Origin: JAHEFU01 sp020440645
GTDB lineage: Bacteria > 4484-113 > JAFGCY01
Direction: 5' to 3'
DNA length: 64,000 bases
NCBI GenBank assembly: GCA_020440645.1
Contig: JAGRNR010000016.1
Span: 1 to 64,000, forward strand
Shown piece by piece: positions 26,821 to 36,018 of this stretch (position 1 is the stretch's first letter; each line of letters starts with the position of its first letter). A program made the position numbers and the translations under genes. The notes under the pieces are model-generated. The model did no database searches, was not told the DNA's origin, and saw only the letters and a list, made by a program, of their open reading frames with translations.

Positions 26821-28419
26821 TTGAACAGCCCTGCGCGAACCAAGAAAGTCAGTCCTGGCAAGGCAATCCGTGAACTGTGCCTGCGCATCGCAGCCATTGA
26901 TCCCGGCCTGCTGGCTGACCCGGATGCCGAGCTGCTCGAACTGATCTCGCAGGCGCTTGACTGCCCCCGCGTCAGCCTGCTCCAGCTGGACAAGGCCGGT
27001 GCCGTGATCCGCATGAGCACCCATGGCTTCACCCTCGCGGAAACCCCCGGACTGCGCGACGCCCCTATCGTCAGCCGCAGCCTGCAAAACCAGGACCCGA
27101 TCCTCGTGGCGGATGTCGCAGCTGAGACTTTCATGGTCGAGGAAAACCAGGCCCGCTACCGCACCGGCTGCTTTGCCGTCTATCCGATAGTCGCGCATGG
27201 CTTCACCGCCGCGGTGCTGTGCCTCAGTGACATGATGCCCACCGCGCATGAGAACATCAGCCGCAGCAGCACGGACATCAACCTGCTGCTGGCGATGCTG
27301 GGCCAGTACTCCACCGGTGCCCGCCGGGGTGCCGGGCCGGAACCTTCCGGCGCAAGCCTCAGCGATGACGAGCTTGGCACGCTGCTGCGCCTCGTCGAGA
27401 AACTGGACCACAGCCTTGATACGCGCAACATCTTCGCCAGCTTCTGCGAGATAACCTCGGCACTCCTGCCGATGGATGCGATGCTCGTGATCCACGACTC
27501 ACTGGATGATGACCAGCGTGGAAACATCGTCGTGCAGCGCCCGCTGCATTACGATGAGATCAAGCGCGTATACGGCAACCTCTGCAACCAGTGGGAACGC
27601 CGTCATAGCCGCAGCATTTCCATCGAGCAGGAAAGTACGGCACTCGTGGGCAAGGAACTGCTCAAGTACGACGGTGACTGCCCGGATGAGCTACGCTGCG
27701 GATCCTGCGAGACCTTCCCGGTATTCATCGATAACGACCTGTTCGCCCTGGTCAGCATCAGCGCGCCGGAAGAGACGATCACCGACCGCAGACGCCTGAA
27801 GCTGTTCTCGATCCTCGCCCACCACCTGATGCTGCACATCAAGAAGGGCCTGCTGATGATGCAGAACCAGGAGATGCAGACGGTAGACAGCCTGACCGGG
27901 CTGTACAACGAACGACAGTTCTACAAAATGATGGAGCGCGAGTTTGACCGCGCCTGCCGCTATAACGTCCCGCTCTGCCTGTTGATCGTCGACGTGGACC
28001 ACTTCCGCGACGTGAACGAGACCTATGGCTTCGAGACCGGGGACATGCTGCTGAAGGAAATCAGCGCGATCATCATGGAGAACGTGCGCAGTACGGACTT
28101 CGTCTCCCGCTACAGCGGGGAACGCTTCGTGGTCGTGTTGCCCGAGACCCACAACAAGAATGCTGAGATCCTCGCCAACCGCCTCCGGCGTTTCGTGGAG
28201 AACAACAGTTTCTTTATCAGCAATACAAACGTTTTCATCAAGGTGACCGTCTCTATCGGCGTGTCGAGCTACCTGGATCACAAGCCCGCGAACCTCGCCC
28301 AGTTCATCGAGTTCGCGGACACGGCCCTGTTCTTCTCCAAGCGCAATGGCCGCAACCAGGTCGTGGGGTACAGTTACGTTATTAACCTCATGATGCGCGA
28401 CACCGATAATGAAAGCTGA
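26821..28419 (+). CDS. GAF-like sensor with a degenerate GGDEF domain
   Basis: A 532-residue cytosolic protein with two sensor-like regions (~15-160 and ~185-345, GAF-type) and a C-terminal GGDEF domain (~355-525; TVDSLTGLYNERQFYKMMER, VDVDHFRDVNETYGFETGD). The active-site loop, normally GG(D/E)EF, reads SGERF at residues 432-436. The first Gly and the second acidic residue are lost, so diguanylate cyclase activity is doubtful. It starts with TTG, supported by GGAGG 7 nt upstream. It may act as a c-di-GMP or GTP receptor, or an inactive partner. Confidence 0.85.
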   Translation: MNSPARTKKVSPGKAIRELCLRIAAIDPGLLADPDAELLELISQALDCPRVSLLQLDKAGAVIRMSTHGFTLAETPGLRDAPIVSRSLQNQDPILVADVAAETFMVEENQARYRTGCFAVYPIVAHGFTAAVLCLSDMMPTAHENISRSSTDINLLLAMLGQYSTGARRGAGPEPSGASLSDDELGTLLRLVEKLDHSLDTRNIFASFCEITSALLPMDAMLVIHDSLDDDQRGNIVVQRPLHYDEIKRVYGNLCNQWERRHSRSISIEQESTALVGKELLKYDGDCPDELRCGSCETFPVFIDNDLFALVSISAPEETITDRRRLKLFSILAHHLMLHIKKGLLMMQNQEMQTVDSLTGLYNERQFYKMMEREFDRACRYNVPLCLLIVDVDHFRDVNETYGFETGDMLLKEISAIIMENVRSTDFVSRYSGERFVVVLPETHNKNAEILANRLRRFVENNSFFISNTNVFIKVTVSIGVSSYLDHKPANLAQFIEFADTALFFSKRNGRNQVVGYSYVINLMMRDTDNES

Positions 28420-28432
28420 GGTTGAGGCTTTG

Positions 28433-29689
28433 ATGAGATTTCTTTCCCGAGCACTGCTGCCGTTCATGCTGCTCATTCTTGCGAGCACGGTCGTGCCTGC
28501 GCAGGATGACCAGGCTGGCGAACCTGACCCGCCGAAGATCCCCTCCCTGGAGGAGGTGCAGACCGGCAAGGCAGCGATCGCGCAGTACATCCCGATGGAC
28601 TACAGCTTCCAGATCGGCGTGATCGGTACCTTCGTGAAGGAGATCTCGACCGAGACCGGCAGCGTCAGCCAGGTCAAGTCGCCGCTGATCCTGATCAACC
28701 CGGCCAACGGCGGCATCGGGGTCTATGCCAAGAACTTCCCGGCCCGCATCGTTGCCAATTCACTGAATGGTGACTGGGTGGTCGGCATCGCTCCCTCCAG
28801 CGCGGTGCCCGGTTCCAGCGGCTCCAGCTCTCGCGAGGCCGCTGTCAGCCTGAACATGAAGGCGGGTGACCTGAACCTGATCTCCGAGTTCCCGCTGCAC
28901 TCGAACTTCCAGGCGGTGTTTGACAACAACGATGAGAACGTCGTCTACTACTGCGTGAACGAACCGGCCCAGGTCAACCAGATCATCGGCCTAAACCTGA
29001 AGAAGGATGAGCAGGGCAAGATCCCGGCTGAAGGCAACCGCTTCAACCTGTACGGCCTGCGCCCGGAGAAGGACCCGCAGATGTGGATCAACGACCAGCA
29101 GGCAACCGTCAGCTACCCGGTGCTGACCCTGCTGGACATGAAGGCCGGCACCACCAGCAACACCGTCGAATTCCCCGGTGCGGACAAGGTGCTGGTCAGC
29201 CCGAACGGCGAGCATGTGCTGGTAGTCGTCAGCAACCGGGCGGAGTCCTCCGTCGGTTACTACACCTTCGCTGACAACAGTTTCCACCAGGTTCCGGGCC
29301 TCGTGCTCGTCAAGCCGGAGTTCAAGTGGCTTGACCTGGAGACCAACGAAAAGGAACCGGGACAGGGCCTGCAGGTGATTGCCCGTGAAAGCACCACCAC
29401 GGAGGACCGCTTCCGCCTGATCAACCTGGCAACCGGCCAGAGTCGCGTGCTGTTCAGTGCCCGTTTCAAGGTCGCTTTCTGGGACGTCTCACCCAACAAT
29501 GATGCGCTTGTGTTCGTCACCGAGTCCAACAACGACCCGGTGCTGTTCGTGGTGCCGCTGGACCCGATGGAGAAGACGATCAACCGCATCCAGCTCAGTG
29601 GCGTGACCGACATCACCTGGCTCGGTTGCCTGAACACTCCGCCGAAGAAGACCGGCGGCGGCTGGCTCGACAATCTGCTGCCCTTCTGA
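28433..29689 (+). CDS. Secreted beta-propeller-like protein
   Basis: A 418-residue protein with a signal peptide (residues ~1-24, ending VVPAQ). The body shows repeated strand-turn blocks (LISEFPLHSNFQAVFDNNDE; VEFPGADKVLVSPNGEHVLV; FKVAFWDVSPNNDALVFVTE) of the TolB/WD40-like propeller type. No enzymatic motif is seen. GAGG lies just before the ATG at 28433, 13 bp after the GGDEF stop, so the two may be co-transcribed. Function unknown, probably periplasmic. Confidence 0.7.
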   Translation: MRFLSRALLPFMLLILASTVVPAQDDQAGEPDPPKIPSLEEVQTGKAAIAQYIPMDYSFQIGVIGTFVKEISTETGSVSQVKSPLILINPANGGIGVYAKNFPARIVANSLNGDWVVGIAPSSAVPGSSGSSSREAAVSLNMKAGDLNLISEFPLHSNFQAVFDNNDENVVYYCVNEPAQVNQIIGLNLKKDEQGKIPAEGNRFNLYGLRPEKDPQMWINDQQATVSYPVLTLLDMKAGTTSNTVEFPGADKVLVSPNGEHVLVVVSNRAESSVGYYTFADNSFHQVPGLVLVKPEFKWLDLETNEKEPGQGLQVIARESTTTEDRFRLINLATGQSRVLFSARFKVAFWDVSPNNDALVFVTESNNDPVLFVVPLDPMEKTINRIQLSGVTDITWLGCLNTPPKKTGGGWLDNLLPF

Positions 29690-29707
29690 GTATCTTCACA
29701 GGGCGGA

Positions 29708-29716
29708 TGCTATAGT
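29708..29716 (+). promoter_or_regulatory. Extended -10 positioned for a leaderless mRNA
   Basis: TG-C-TATAGT ends 7 nt before a GTG at 29724, in frame with the inositol-phosphatase-family gene. The longer start GTG (29715) would lie inside this -10. Confidence 0.45.
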
Positions 29717-29723
29717 GCGGCCT

Positions 29724-30545
29724 GTGCCCGGTCTGAACCTCCACACCCTGACTTCCTCCGTGACGCGCGTCGCTGCTGACGCAGGACGACTGCTGGAGGG
29801 TTACTTCAACCGGCTGGACGACGTGGAGATCCGTACCAAGACCAGTGCCGCCGACATGGTCAGCGAGGCTGACACCAGGGCCGAGGACCTGATCCGCGAA
29901 CGGCTGGCTGCCCTGCTGCCGGAAGCCGGCTTCATCGGCGAGGAAAGCTACGACCCGCAGGCCCCGCGCCAGGAACTCAACTGGGTGGTCGATCCACTGG
30001 ACGGCACATCGAACTTCCTCAGTGGCCTGCAGATCTGGGCAGTCTCCATCGCCCTGACCGACGAACACCTGCAGCCCCTGATCGGCGTGGTGCATAGCCC
30101 GGAGCTGCGCAATACCTGGTCCGCCGCCCGCGGCATGGGCACGACCTGCAACGGTGTCGGCGTGACAGTGCGCGACCATCCGCCCGGTGGCAACCTTGTC
30201 AACGCAATGCTGGCAACGGGCTTCCCCTACGACATCAAGGGCCCGGACGGCCAGAAGAACATCCACAACTTCGTGCGCATGCAGACCAACTTCCACAAGA
30301 TCCGCCGGCTTGGCAGTGCGGCGGTTGACCTCGCGCTCGTTGCCGACGGCACCTTCGACGGCATGTGGGAGCTCAAGCTGCGCAGCTGGGACAGTGCCGC
30401 GGGCATCCTGCTGGTCACCGAGGCCGGCGGGATCTGCGAGCAGATCAGTGGCGAAGCCTATACACCAGGTGACGACGACCTGCTCGTTGCCAGCCGCCGC
30501 GACCTGCTGGAGCTGATGCGCAGCATCCTCCGGCCCACCGAATAG
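29724..30545 (+). CDS. Inositol monophosphatase-family phosphatase
   Basis: About 273 residues of the Mg-dependent, Li-sensitive phosphatase superfamily (IMPase, CysQ, archaeal-type FBPase). Metal ligands are in GEESYD and the signature WVVDPLDGTSNF; the C-terminal motif WDSAAGILLVTEAGG is present. The substrate could be inositol phosphate, fructose bisphosphate or PAP; the sequence does not decide. A GTG three codons upstream (29715) gives a 276-residue form, but the -10 geometry favours 29724. Confidence 0.88.
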   Translation: MPGLNLHTLTSSVTRVAADAGRLLEGYFNRLDDVEIRTKTSAADMVSEADTRAEDLIRERLAALLPEAGFIGEESYDPQAPRQELNWVVDPLDGTSNFLSGLQIWAVSIALTDEHLQPLIGVVHSPELRNTWSAARGMGTTCNGVGVTVRDHPPGGNLVNAMLATGFPYDIKGPDGQKNIHNFVRMQTNFHKIRRLGSAAVDLALVADGTFDGMWELKLRSWDSAAGILLVTEAGGICEQISGEAYTPGDDDLLVASRRDLLELMRSILRPTE

Positions 30546-30641
30546 CGCAGCGTTCAATCGCGGTAAACATTCGGTTTCATCCCGTTCCACGGCCTTGCGC
30601 GCTGTTATGATCCATCATCAAACCACTACTGGAAAAACGGG

Positions 30642-31550
30642 ATGATTCTGGTCTTCAGTAACAATGATGATGTTGTCAACGGCGTGCATGCCGCCTGTGA
30701 GAGTGGTGGGCTCGAATTCGAGTGGGGCCATGACCTGACCCGCGGTGCGATGGAGCAGGTGCTCTCACGACTGCAGGTACTCGTGATCGACCTGACCTGC
30801 GCCACCATGAGCTGCGAACGTGTGCTCGGCGTGCTGGACGGGATGGACTCCGCGGATATCCCGCCGGTGCTCTACCTGCTGTCCAGTCCCAGCGACCTGG
30901 ACCACATCACGGAAGATGGCTCGATCGTCAATGTTGACTACGCCTTCCTGCCGGTTGATCCGGCCCAGATCGCACCACGCCTGCAGGTGCTGTACACGCT
31001 TGGCCAGCGCCGCCGGCGCAGCATGGAGACGGCGATCACCGACCGCCTGACCGGGCTCTACAACCGCAAGTACTTCCTGCGCCGCCTCGATGAGGAGATG
31101 TACCGCACCACCCGCTACAACAATGATGTGGGCGTGCTGCTGGTTGACATCGATTTCGAGATACCCGGCGGACAGCTGACGGAGAATACTGCCAGCGACC
31201 TGCTGCCGCAGATCGCGGAATTCTTCCAGGACCGCCTGCGCCGCTCCGACATCGTGGCCCGCTACAAGTGGTCACAGGTCGCCCTGCTGCTGCCTGAGAT
31301 TGGCGCGCAGGACTGTGAGGCACTGGCAATGGACATCCACCAGAAGCTGCATTCGCACCACTGGGGTTCCGGCAACCAGGAAATCATCGTGCAGCCCACG
31401 GTGTCGTGGCTGCTGTTCCCGGTTGAGAACCTGGGCAGCAGCATCGAGGTGATGAGCGCCCTCGAGGACAGCGTGATGCATGGCCGCAGCCGCCAGCGAG
31501 GTGTGATCAGCTATGTCGAGGATGCCGGGGTGATGCTGCGCAGCATCTGA
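30642..31550 (+). CDS. Receiver-like protein with a strongly degenerate GGDEF domain
   Basis: A 302-residue cytosolic protein. The N-terminal ~120 residues resemble a receiver domain (VLVIDL with an acidic site; LYLLSSPSD), but the conserved Lys-Pro is replaced by LPVDP. The GGDEF-type domain (~130-290; ETAITDRLTGLYNRKYFLRR, VLLVDIDFE) has KWSQV at residues 209-213 where GG(D/E)EF should be, so it cannot be a normal cyclase. Probably a pseudo-response regulator or nucleotide-sensing adaptor. Start supported by GGAAAAACGGG upstream. Confidence 0.8.
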   Translation: MILVFSNNDDVVNGVHAACESGGLEFEWGHDLTRGAMEQVLSRLQVLVIDLTCATMSCERVLGVLDGMDSADIPPVLYLLSSPSDLDHITEDGSIVNVDYAFLPVDPAQIAPRLQVLYTLGQRRRRSMETAITDRLTGLYNRKYFLRRLDEEMYRTTRYNNDVGVLLVDIDFEIPGGQLTENTASDLLPQIAEFFQDRLRRSDIVARYKWSQVALLLPEIGAQDCEALAMDIHQKLHSHHWGSGNQEIIVQPTVSWLLFPVENLGSSIEVMSALEDSVMHGRSRQRGVISYVEDAGVMLRSI

Positions 31551-31642
31551 GTGAAACCTCCGCCTGTCCCTTGCTGTATTCTTCAGGTATGCAGTGAACC
31601 CTGGCGCTGGCATCCAGCGACCGGAAGACAAGCGGAGGAAAC

Positions 31643-32689
31643 ATGCTGCGACTGAGTCATTTCGTCTACACCCTGCTTCTGCTCATTGTGATGAGCAGTG
31701 CCGCATTCGCCGGACATCAGGCCGACTACACGATGAAGGTCACGATGGACCCTGCTGGCCTGGCCGGCCTTGCCAGCCAGTTCATGCCGCCCGGCGAGGA
31801 GGCACCGGACATGCCGGATGGCGCAGAGCTGCCGGAGGACATGGTGGTGGCCCATGGCAAGGTGTACTGGGACCTCGGGCACAGCCGCATTGACATGTTC
31901 TACGACCCTGAGATGGCCCAGGCCGGTTCCACGGAAGGGCTGAAGGCCGGTGACCTCGTGGAGAGCTTCATCATGTTCCACGAGTCAAACACCGCCTACC
32001 AGCTGCTGCATGGCGAAAAGCGTGCCGTGATGTTCGAGAACGGCATGGGTAGCGATACCCTTAACGGTGACGGCCCGATCGGCGACATGTCACCGGACCG
32101 CATGATCCGCGATTACAACCAGATGATCAAGCAGCTGCGTGAAACCGAGGGCATGCAGGTCATTGAGCTGCCGGGGAAGGTGATCAACGGAATCCCGGTC
32201 AAGGGCATTTCCTTCATCATGGACACCCAGGCCCTGCTGGGCAGCATGGATGGCATGGCCGGCATGCCGGACCTCAGCGGCCTGATGGAAATGGGTGGCG
32301 CCAATGGTGACGGTGCCGCCGCCGGTGACATGGAGGGCATGGAAGGCATGGAGGAGCTGGGCGGCCTGCTGACCGGCATCCTTTCCATGCTTGGCAACAT
32401 CGAGGGTGAGATGTGGTATTCCGACGAAGTGGATATCATGATGGCGATGGACATGAGCGTGATGGGCATCACCACCAGCATGGAGCTCGACAGCCTGTTC
32501 AACTGGGAGGATAACGGCAGCACCTTCGTGGTGCCGGATGACTACGAACTGATCACCGAAGAGCAGTACATGCAGGAACAGACCGAGAAGATCAATGAAA
32601 TGATGAAGGACCTTCCCGGCATGGACGAAGCAGTGGAGGACTACTACGACCCGCGCAAGGATGGAGCGAAGATCAGCAAGAAGGGCTGA
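31643..32689 (+). CDS. Secreted Met/Gly-rich hypothetical protein
   Basis: A 348-residue protein with a signal peptide (~1-26, ending AAFA). It has a Met/Glu/Gly-rich segment (~200-240: GMAGMPDLSGLMEMGG..., MEGMEGMEELGG). The N-terminal domain (YTMKVTMDP..., KVYWDLGHSRIDMFYD, FIMFHESNTAYQLLHGEKRA) resembles DUF4412-like/LolA-like beta structures found in secreted proteins. GGAGG is 4 nt from the ATG. It converges directly on the next gene with no gap between the stops. Function unknown. Confidence 0.7.
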   Translation: MLRLSHFVYTLLLLIVMSSAAFAGHQADYTMKVTMDPAGLAGLASQFMPPGEEAPDMPDGAELPEDMVVAHGKVYWDLGHSRIDMFYDPEMAQAGSTEGLKAGDLVESFIMFHESNTAYQLLHGEKRAVMFENGMGSDTLNGDGPIGDMSPDRMIRDYNQMIKQLRETEGMQVIELPGKVINGIPVKGISFIMDTQALLGSMDGMAGMPDLSGLMEMGGANGDGAAAGDMEGMEGMEELGGLLTGILSMLGNIEGEMWYSDEVDIMMAMDMSVMGITTSMELDSLFNWEDNGSTFVVPDDYELITEEQYMQEQTEKINEMMKDLPGMDEAVEDYYDPRKDGAKISKKG

Positions 32690-33736
32690 TCAGTCATCCA
32701 ACACAATATTGCCCGGCTCCATCAAGTGAAGCATGGCGTTGCCTTCTTCAAGCACGGCCAGCCTTGATCCGTCAAAGTTGAAGCGGAACAGCGCGCTGGC
32801 AATTCCACTGTCATAGGCAGTGCTGGCGTCAGCATCCTGCAGCAGCAGGCCTTTCCCGGACATGCCGGCCAACCAGCTGCCATCGCGACTCACCTGGCAA
32901 TCCCATGCTGGCAGGCCTTTGCCTTCCAGGAGCTGCAGTGAGTCATCACCTGCGTGCATCATCCATGTGGAGGACCTGCCTGCCTCAGTGCGCAGCAGCA
33001 GGTCCCCATTGTCAAGCAGCTGCAGCCGGCCCTGCGATGCATCGGCATGCACGACCCTCGTCCGGTTGCCAGCGGGATTGACCAGCACGAGCATCGGATT
33101 GCGCGGGTATGCTCCCTCGTAGGCACTGCACAGCACCGCCAGCTCACCACTGCCGGGCAGGAAGGCCAGCTGCTCCACCAGGTCAAGCTTCTCACGCTCC
33201 AGCAGGGCCACGAAGGATGAATCAGCCATGCGGAACATCCCAAGGCTGCTCTTCTGCTTCGTCTGCAGGTAGGGCCGCATTGACATGAACAGGTTGTTGC
33301 CGGCCTCATCCCAGCACAATTTGTCCGGCCAGAATTCCATCGGCATCCGGTAGGTGGAAACGGCGCTTATCTCTTCCCGGCTGATGCGGTAAGCGGACAG
33401 GCGACTGGCACTCAGCAAGCTGGCATTGCGCTCCACCACTGCCAGCGAATTGCCGAGCGGCGACAGGGCCAGCCTGAACAGCTCAGGGTCTCCCCCCGCC
33501 CGTTCGAGGCTGCGGGGCAGCTCCATTTCCATCAGTTCCGCACCGCCTGCATCGACCAGTGAGATTTGCAGTTCACCAGCTTCCCGCTCCACCAGCACAA
33601 GCGTGTCGCGGTCCAGCCAGCGCATGTCCACAACTTCCCTGCCCTGCGGCAGCGCAATGACGGCCTGAGCGGCATGCGCAGGTGCAGCAGCCAGCAGCCA
33701 GCATGCAAGACCGAGCAGGATCAGCCGATGAATCAT
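32690..33736 (-). CDS. Secreted propeller-like protein
   Basis: A 348-residue product with a clear signal peptide (MIHRLILLGLACWLLAAAPA). The remainder is a string of WD40/TolB-like blocks (DMRWLDRDTLVLVEREAGEL; RLALSPLGNSLAVVERNAS; LAFLPGSGELAVLCSAYE). It is similar in style to the 28433 product but not obviously a close paralogue. Periplasmic location inferred; function unknown. Confidence 0.65.
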   Translation of the reverse strand: MIHRLILLGLACWLLAAAPAHAAQAVIALPQGREVVDMRWLDRDTLVLVEREAGELQISLVDAGGAELMEMELPRSLERAGGDPELFRLALSPLGNSLAVVERNASLLSASRLSAYRISREEISAVSTYRMPMEFWPDKLCWDEAGNNLFMSMRPYLQTKQKSSLGMFRMADSSFVALLEREKLDLVEQLAFLPGSGELAVLCSAYEGAYPRNPMLVLVNPAGNRTRVVHADASQGRLQLLDNGDLLLRTEAGRSSTWMMHAGDDSLQLLEGKGLPAWDCQVSRDGSWLAGMSGKGLLLQDADASTAYDSGIASALFRFNFDGSRLAVLEEGNAMLHLMEPGNIVLDD

Positions 33737-33840
33737 AGGTAGCAGATCAAATCACAGTAAAGCGCTTGCGTCAACTTGACACTCAATGCTGCGACTGTGC
33801 TGCCGATGTACATATGTAAACCACTGTCAGGAAAGAATGG

Positions 33841-35796
33841 ATGTCCTTCTTTGATAAGAACCTCGCAATGCTGCGCACGGCCAGTGAAGTGCTGGCGGAC
33901 AAGCTGCAGGCACACTATGATGAACACGGCGACCAGACCCAGGTCGACAGCGTCTATGTGGAGCCAAGCCGCAGTGGACCGCCGACCCTGCGCTACAGCG
34001 ACGGCGAACGCGACTTCTTCCTGCACAGCCCCTATGACCCGCTGCGCGAGGCCGCCCAGTGGGCCGAGTCCGCCATCGAGAAGAGCAGCGATGGCAACTT
34101 CACTGTGATCTTCGGCATGGGGCTTGGCTACGGCGTGCTGGAGATCCTGCGCCGCATCCCGCAGGATGAGCGCGTGCTGATCTACGAACCGAACTGGCAA
34201 CTGTTCTACCTGGCGATGTGCCACACTGACCTCTCGGAAATCATGACCCGCAGCAACACCACCGTCAGCTGTGACCACAACATCCAGAACGCGATGTTCA
34301 ACTACATGAACCTGTTCGAGCTGGCGGCGTTCAAGGGCGTGCGGATGATCTCCAACCCGGCTTTCGACAAGCTGCCCGACTCCTACCTGTTCGACCGCCT
34401 CGCTGACAAGATCCGTTACGAGATGACGGCAGTCGGTGGCAACGTGCAGACGCTCATGGTGATGGGCGAGATGCAGCAGATGAACATCATGCTGAACTTC
34501 CCGCAACTGCTGGACAACCCACCCTTCCGCCACCTGATCGACCGCTTCAAGGGCAAGCCGGTGGTGATCGTCTCCGCCGGCCCGAGCCTTGAGAAGAACA
34601 TGCACCTGCTCAACCAGATGCAGGACCGCGCCGTGATCATCGCCGTTGACACGGCGGTGAAGATCCTGATGGCAAATAAGATAACACCACACATCGTTGT
34701 CACCGGTGACCCGCAGGAAGCGAATGCCAAGCACCTGCGCAACGTGGACCTGCCGGGCACATTCCTGATCGCCGAGCCCCAGAGCCCGATCAGCTCTGTG
34801 CGCGACTGGACCGGCCCGCGCTTCATGTGTTCCTTCCATGACAACATCATGCGCTGGGTGGACCGCGTGATTGGTGACCGCGGCCGCGTGCTGGTGTGGG
34901 GATCGGTGGCCGTGATGGCCTATGACATCGCCGTCAAGATCGGGGGCGACCCGATAATCTTCATCGGCCAGGACCTGTCCTTCCCCGAAGGCCGCACCTA
35001 CGCCCGGGGTACCTACTTCGAGACCGAGCAGAAGAAGGACATGACGGTCGCGCAGCTGCAGCGTGAGGGCACGCTGCTGATCGACATGGTTGACATCTTT
35101 GGCCAGCCGATCAAGACCAACCGCCAGATGTACTCATACTACAACTTCCTGCTGAATCGCTTCAAGGCGCCGGAGGTGCGCGAGCGCACCCTGATCAACG
35201 CCACTGAAGGCGGCATCCTGCAGTCGGATGAGATCCGCCCGATGCCGCTGGCGGAGGTGATGGAGCAGTACATGACGGAGCACTTCGACGTGCTGGCGAT
35301 GCTGCATGAGGCCCACGCCTCCGGCAATGACATTGACTACGGCACCCTGATGCACGAGCTGGACGGACTGCTGGCGCACTTCCGCCTCGCGATCGAGAAC
35401 TGCCGCAAGGGTGTGACCGCCGTGGAGCGCACGCTGAAGGCGCTGGAGAAGGATGACGACAGCGTGAGCGCCAAGAAGGAGGTCGTCGAGCAGTACAACC
35501 GCCTGGTGGCCCTGCGCAAGGAGGTGTTCATCCATCCGGAAATGAGCAAGATGGTGGAGATGTCCAACCAGGCCGGGATCTACGCCTTCGCCCAGGGTGT
35601 GCGCAGCACGCCGCTGCCGGAGGAAGGCGTCACGAACGAATACATCAAGAGTGCCTGCTACCACTACCACACTCTCTACCAGACCACAAAGGAGGCCGCT
35701 GCCAACCTGCTGCCGCTGTTTGAGGCGGCGCGAGATGCCGCCCGTGACCGCATGCTGGCAACGAGTAGCCGGGCCCTGGAACTGGTGGCGAACTAG
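33841..35796 (+). CDS. Maf/DUF115 motility-associated glycosyltransferase-like protein
   Basis: A 651-residue protein of the DUF115/MptE-like family. Landmarks are FTVIFGMGLGYGVLEILRRI (~84-103), VVIVSAGPSLEKNMHLL, AVDTAVKILMANKITPHIVV and GGDPIIFIGQDLSFPEG. In flagellated bacteria these Maf proteins transfer nonulosonic acids or related sugars to flagellin. With flgJ and cheW in the window this supports a flagellated organism. No sugar-biosynthesis genes are adjacent apart from a distant GMD-like gene. A helical C-terminal region (~490-640) is added. Stop TAG is the first triplet of a GGAG-headed palindrome. Confidence 0.85.
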   Translation: MSFFDKNLAMLRTASEVLADKLQAHYDEHGDQTQVDSVYVEPSRSGPPTLRYSDGERDFFLHSPYDPLREAAQWAESAIEKSSDGNFTVIFGMGLGYGVLEILRRIPQDERVLIYEPNWQLFYLAMCHTDLSEIMTRSNTTVSCDHNIQNAMFNYMNLFELAAFKGVRMISNPAFDKLPDSYLFDRLADKIRYEMTAVGGNVQTLMVMGEMQQMNIMLNFPQLLDNPPFRHLIDRFKGKPVVIVSAGPSLEKNMHLLNQMQDRAVIIAVDTAVKILMANKITPHIVVTGDPQEANAKHLRNVDLPGTFLIAEPQSPISSVRDWTGPRFMCSFHDNIMRWVDRVIGDRGRVLVWGSVAVMAYDIAVKIGGDPIIFIGQDLSFPEGRTYARGTYFETEQKKDMTVAQLQREGTLLIDMVDIFGQPIKTNRQMYSYYNFLLNRFKAPEVRERTLINATEGGILQSDEIRPMPLAEVMEQYMTEHFDVLAMLHEAHASGNDIDYGTLMHELDGLLAHFRLAIENCRKGVTAVERTLKALEKDDDSVSAKKEVVEQYNRLVALRKEVFIHPEMSKMVEMSNQAGIYAFAQGVRSTPLPEEGVTNEYIKSACYHYHTLYQTTKEAAANLLPLFEAARDAARDRMLATSSRALELVAN

Positions 35797-35818
35797 GAGG
35801 CCAGTCTGACAGCCTGGC
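35794..35818 (+). repeat. GGAG-headed palindromic element overlapping the Maf-gene stop
   Basis: TAG-GAG followed by GCCAG...CTGGC (5-bp stem, 9-nt loop). The stop codon of the DUF115 gene is the TAG of the element. It resembles the elements at 40687 and 40903. Confidence 0.6.
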
Positions 35819-35859
35819 GAGGACATCGGATCTCGGTTGTGGGGCGTAGCAGTACAGAA

Positions 35860-35918
35860 TGAAGTAGGGTGGCGGTAATACCGCCACCGGGATGGGGTAT
35901 TACCCCATCCCTACTTCA
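35860..35918. repeat. Cloverleaf-like compound palindrome
   Basis: An outer stem TGAAGTA/TACTTCA encloses two perfect hairpins: 35868-35888 (10-bp arms, 1-nt spacer) and 35889-35911 (11-bp arms, 1-nt spacer). It has the same outer-stem-plus-two-hairpins design as the element at 39325-39373, though the sequence differs. Confidence 0.85.
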
Positions 35919-36006
35919 ATGCATGTACGAATGTCATCATCAAACCTTTCCCAGAAGCCTGATACCTCGTTCAATCACTACCCCATACAACCGAGCTCCT
36001 AGCTCC

Positions 36007-36012
36007 TATAAT
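36007..36012 (+). promoter_or_regulatory. -10 box for a leaderless class V aminotransferase-like mRNA
   Basis: A perfect TATAAT ends 6 nt before the ATG at 36019, with no Shine-Dalgarno between. Confidence 0.5.
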
Positions 36013-36018
36013 GGCTGC

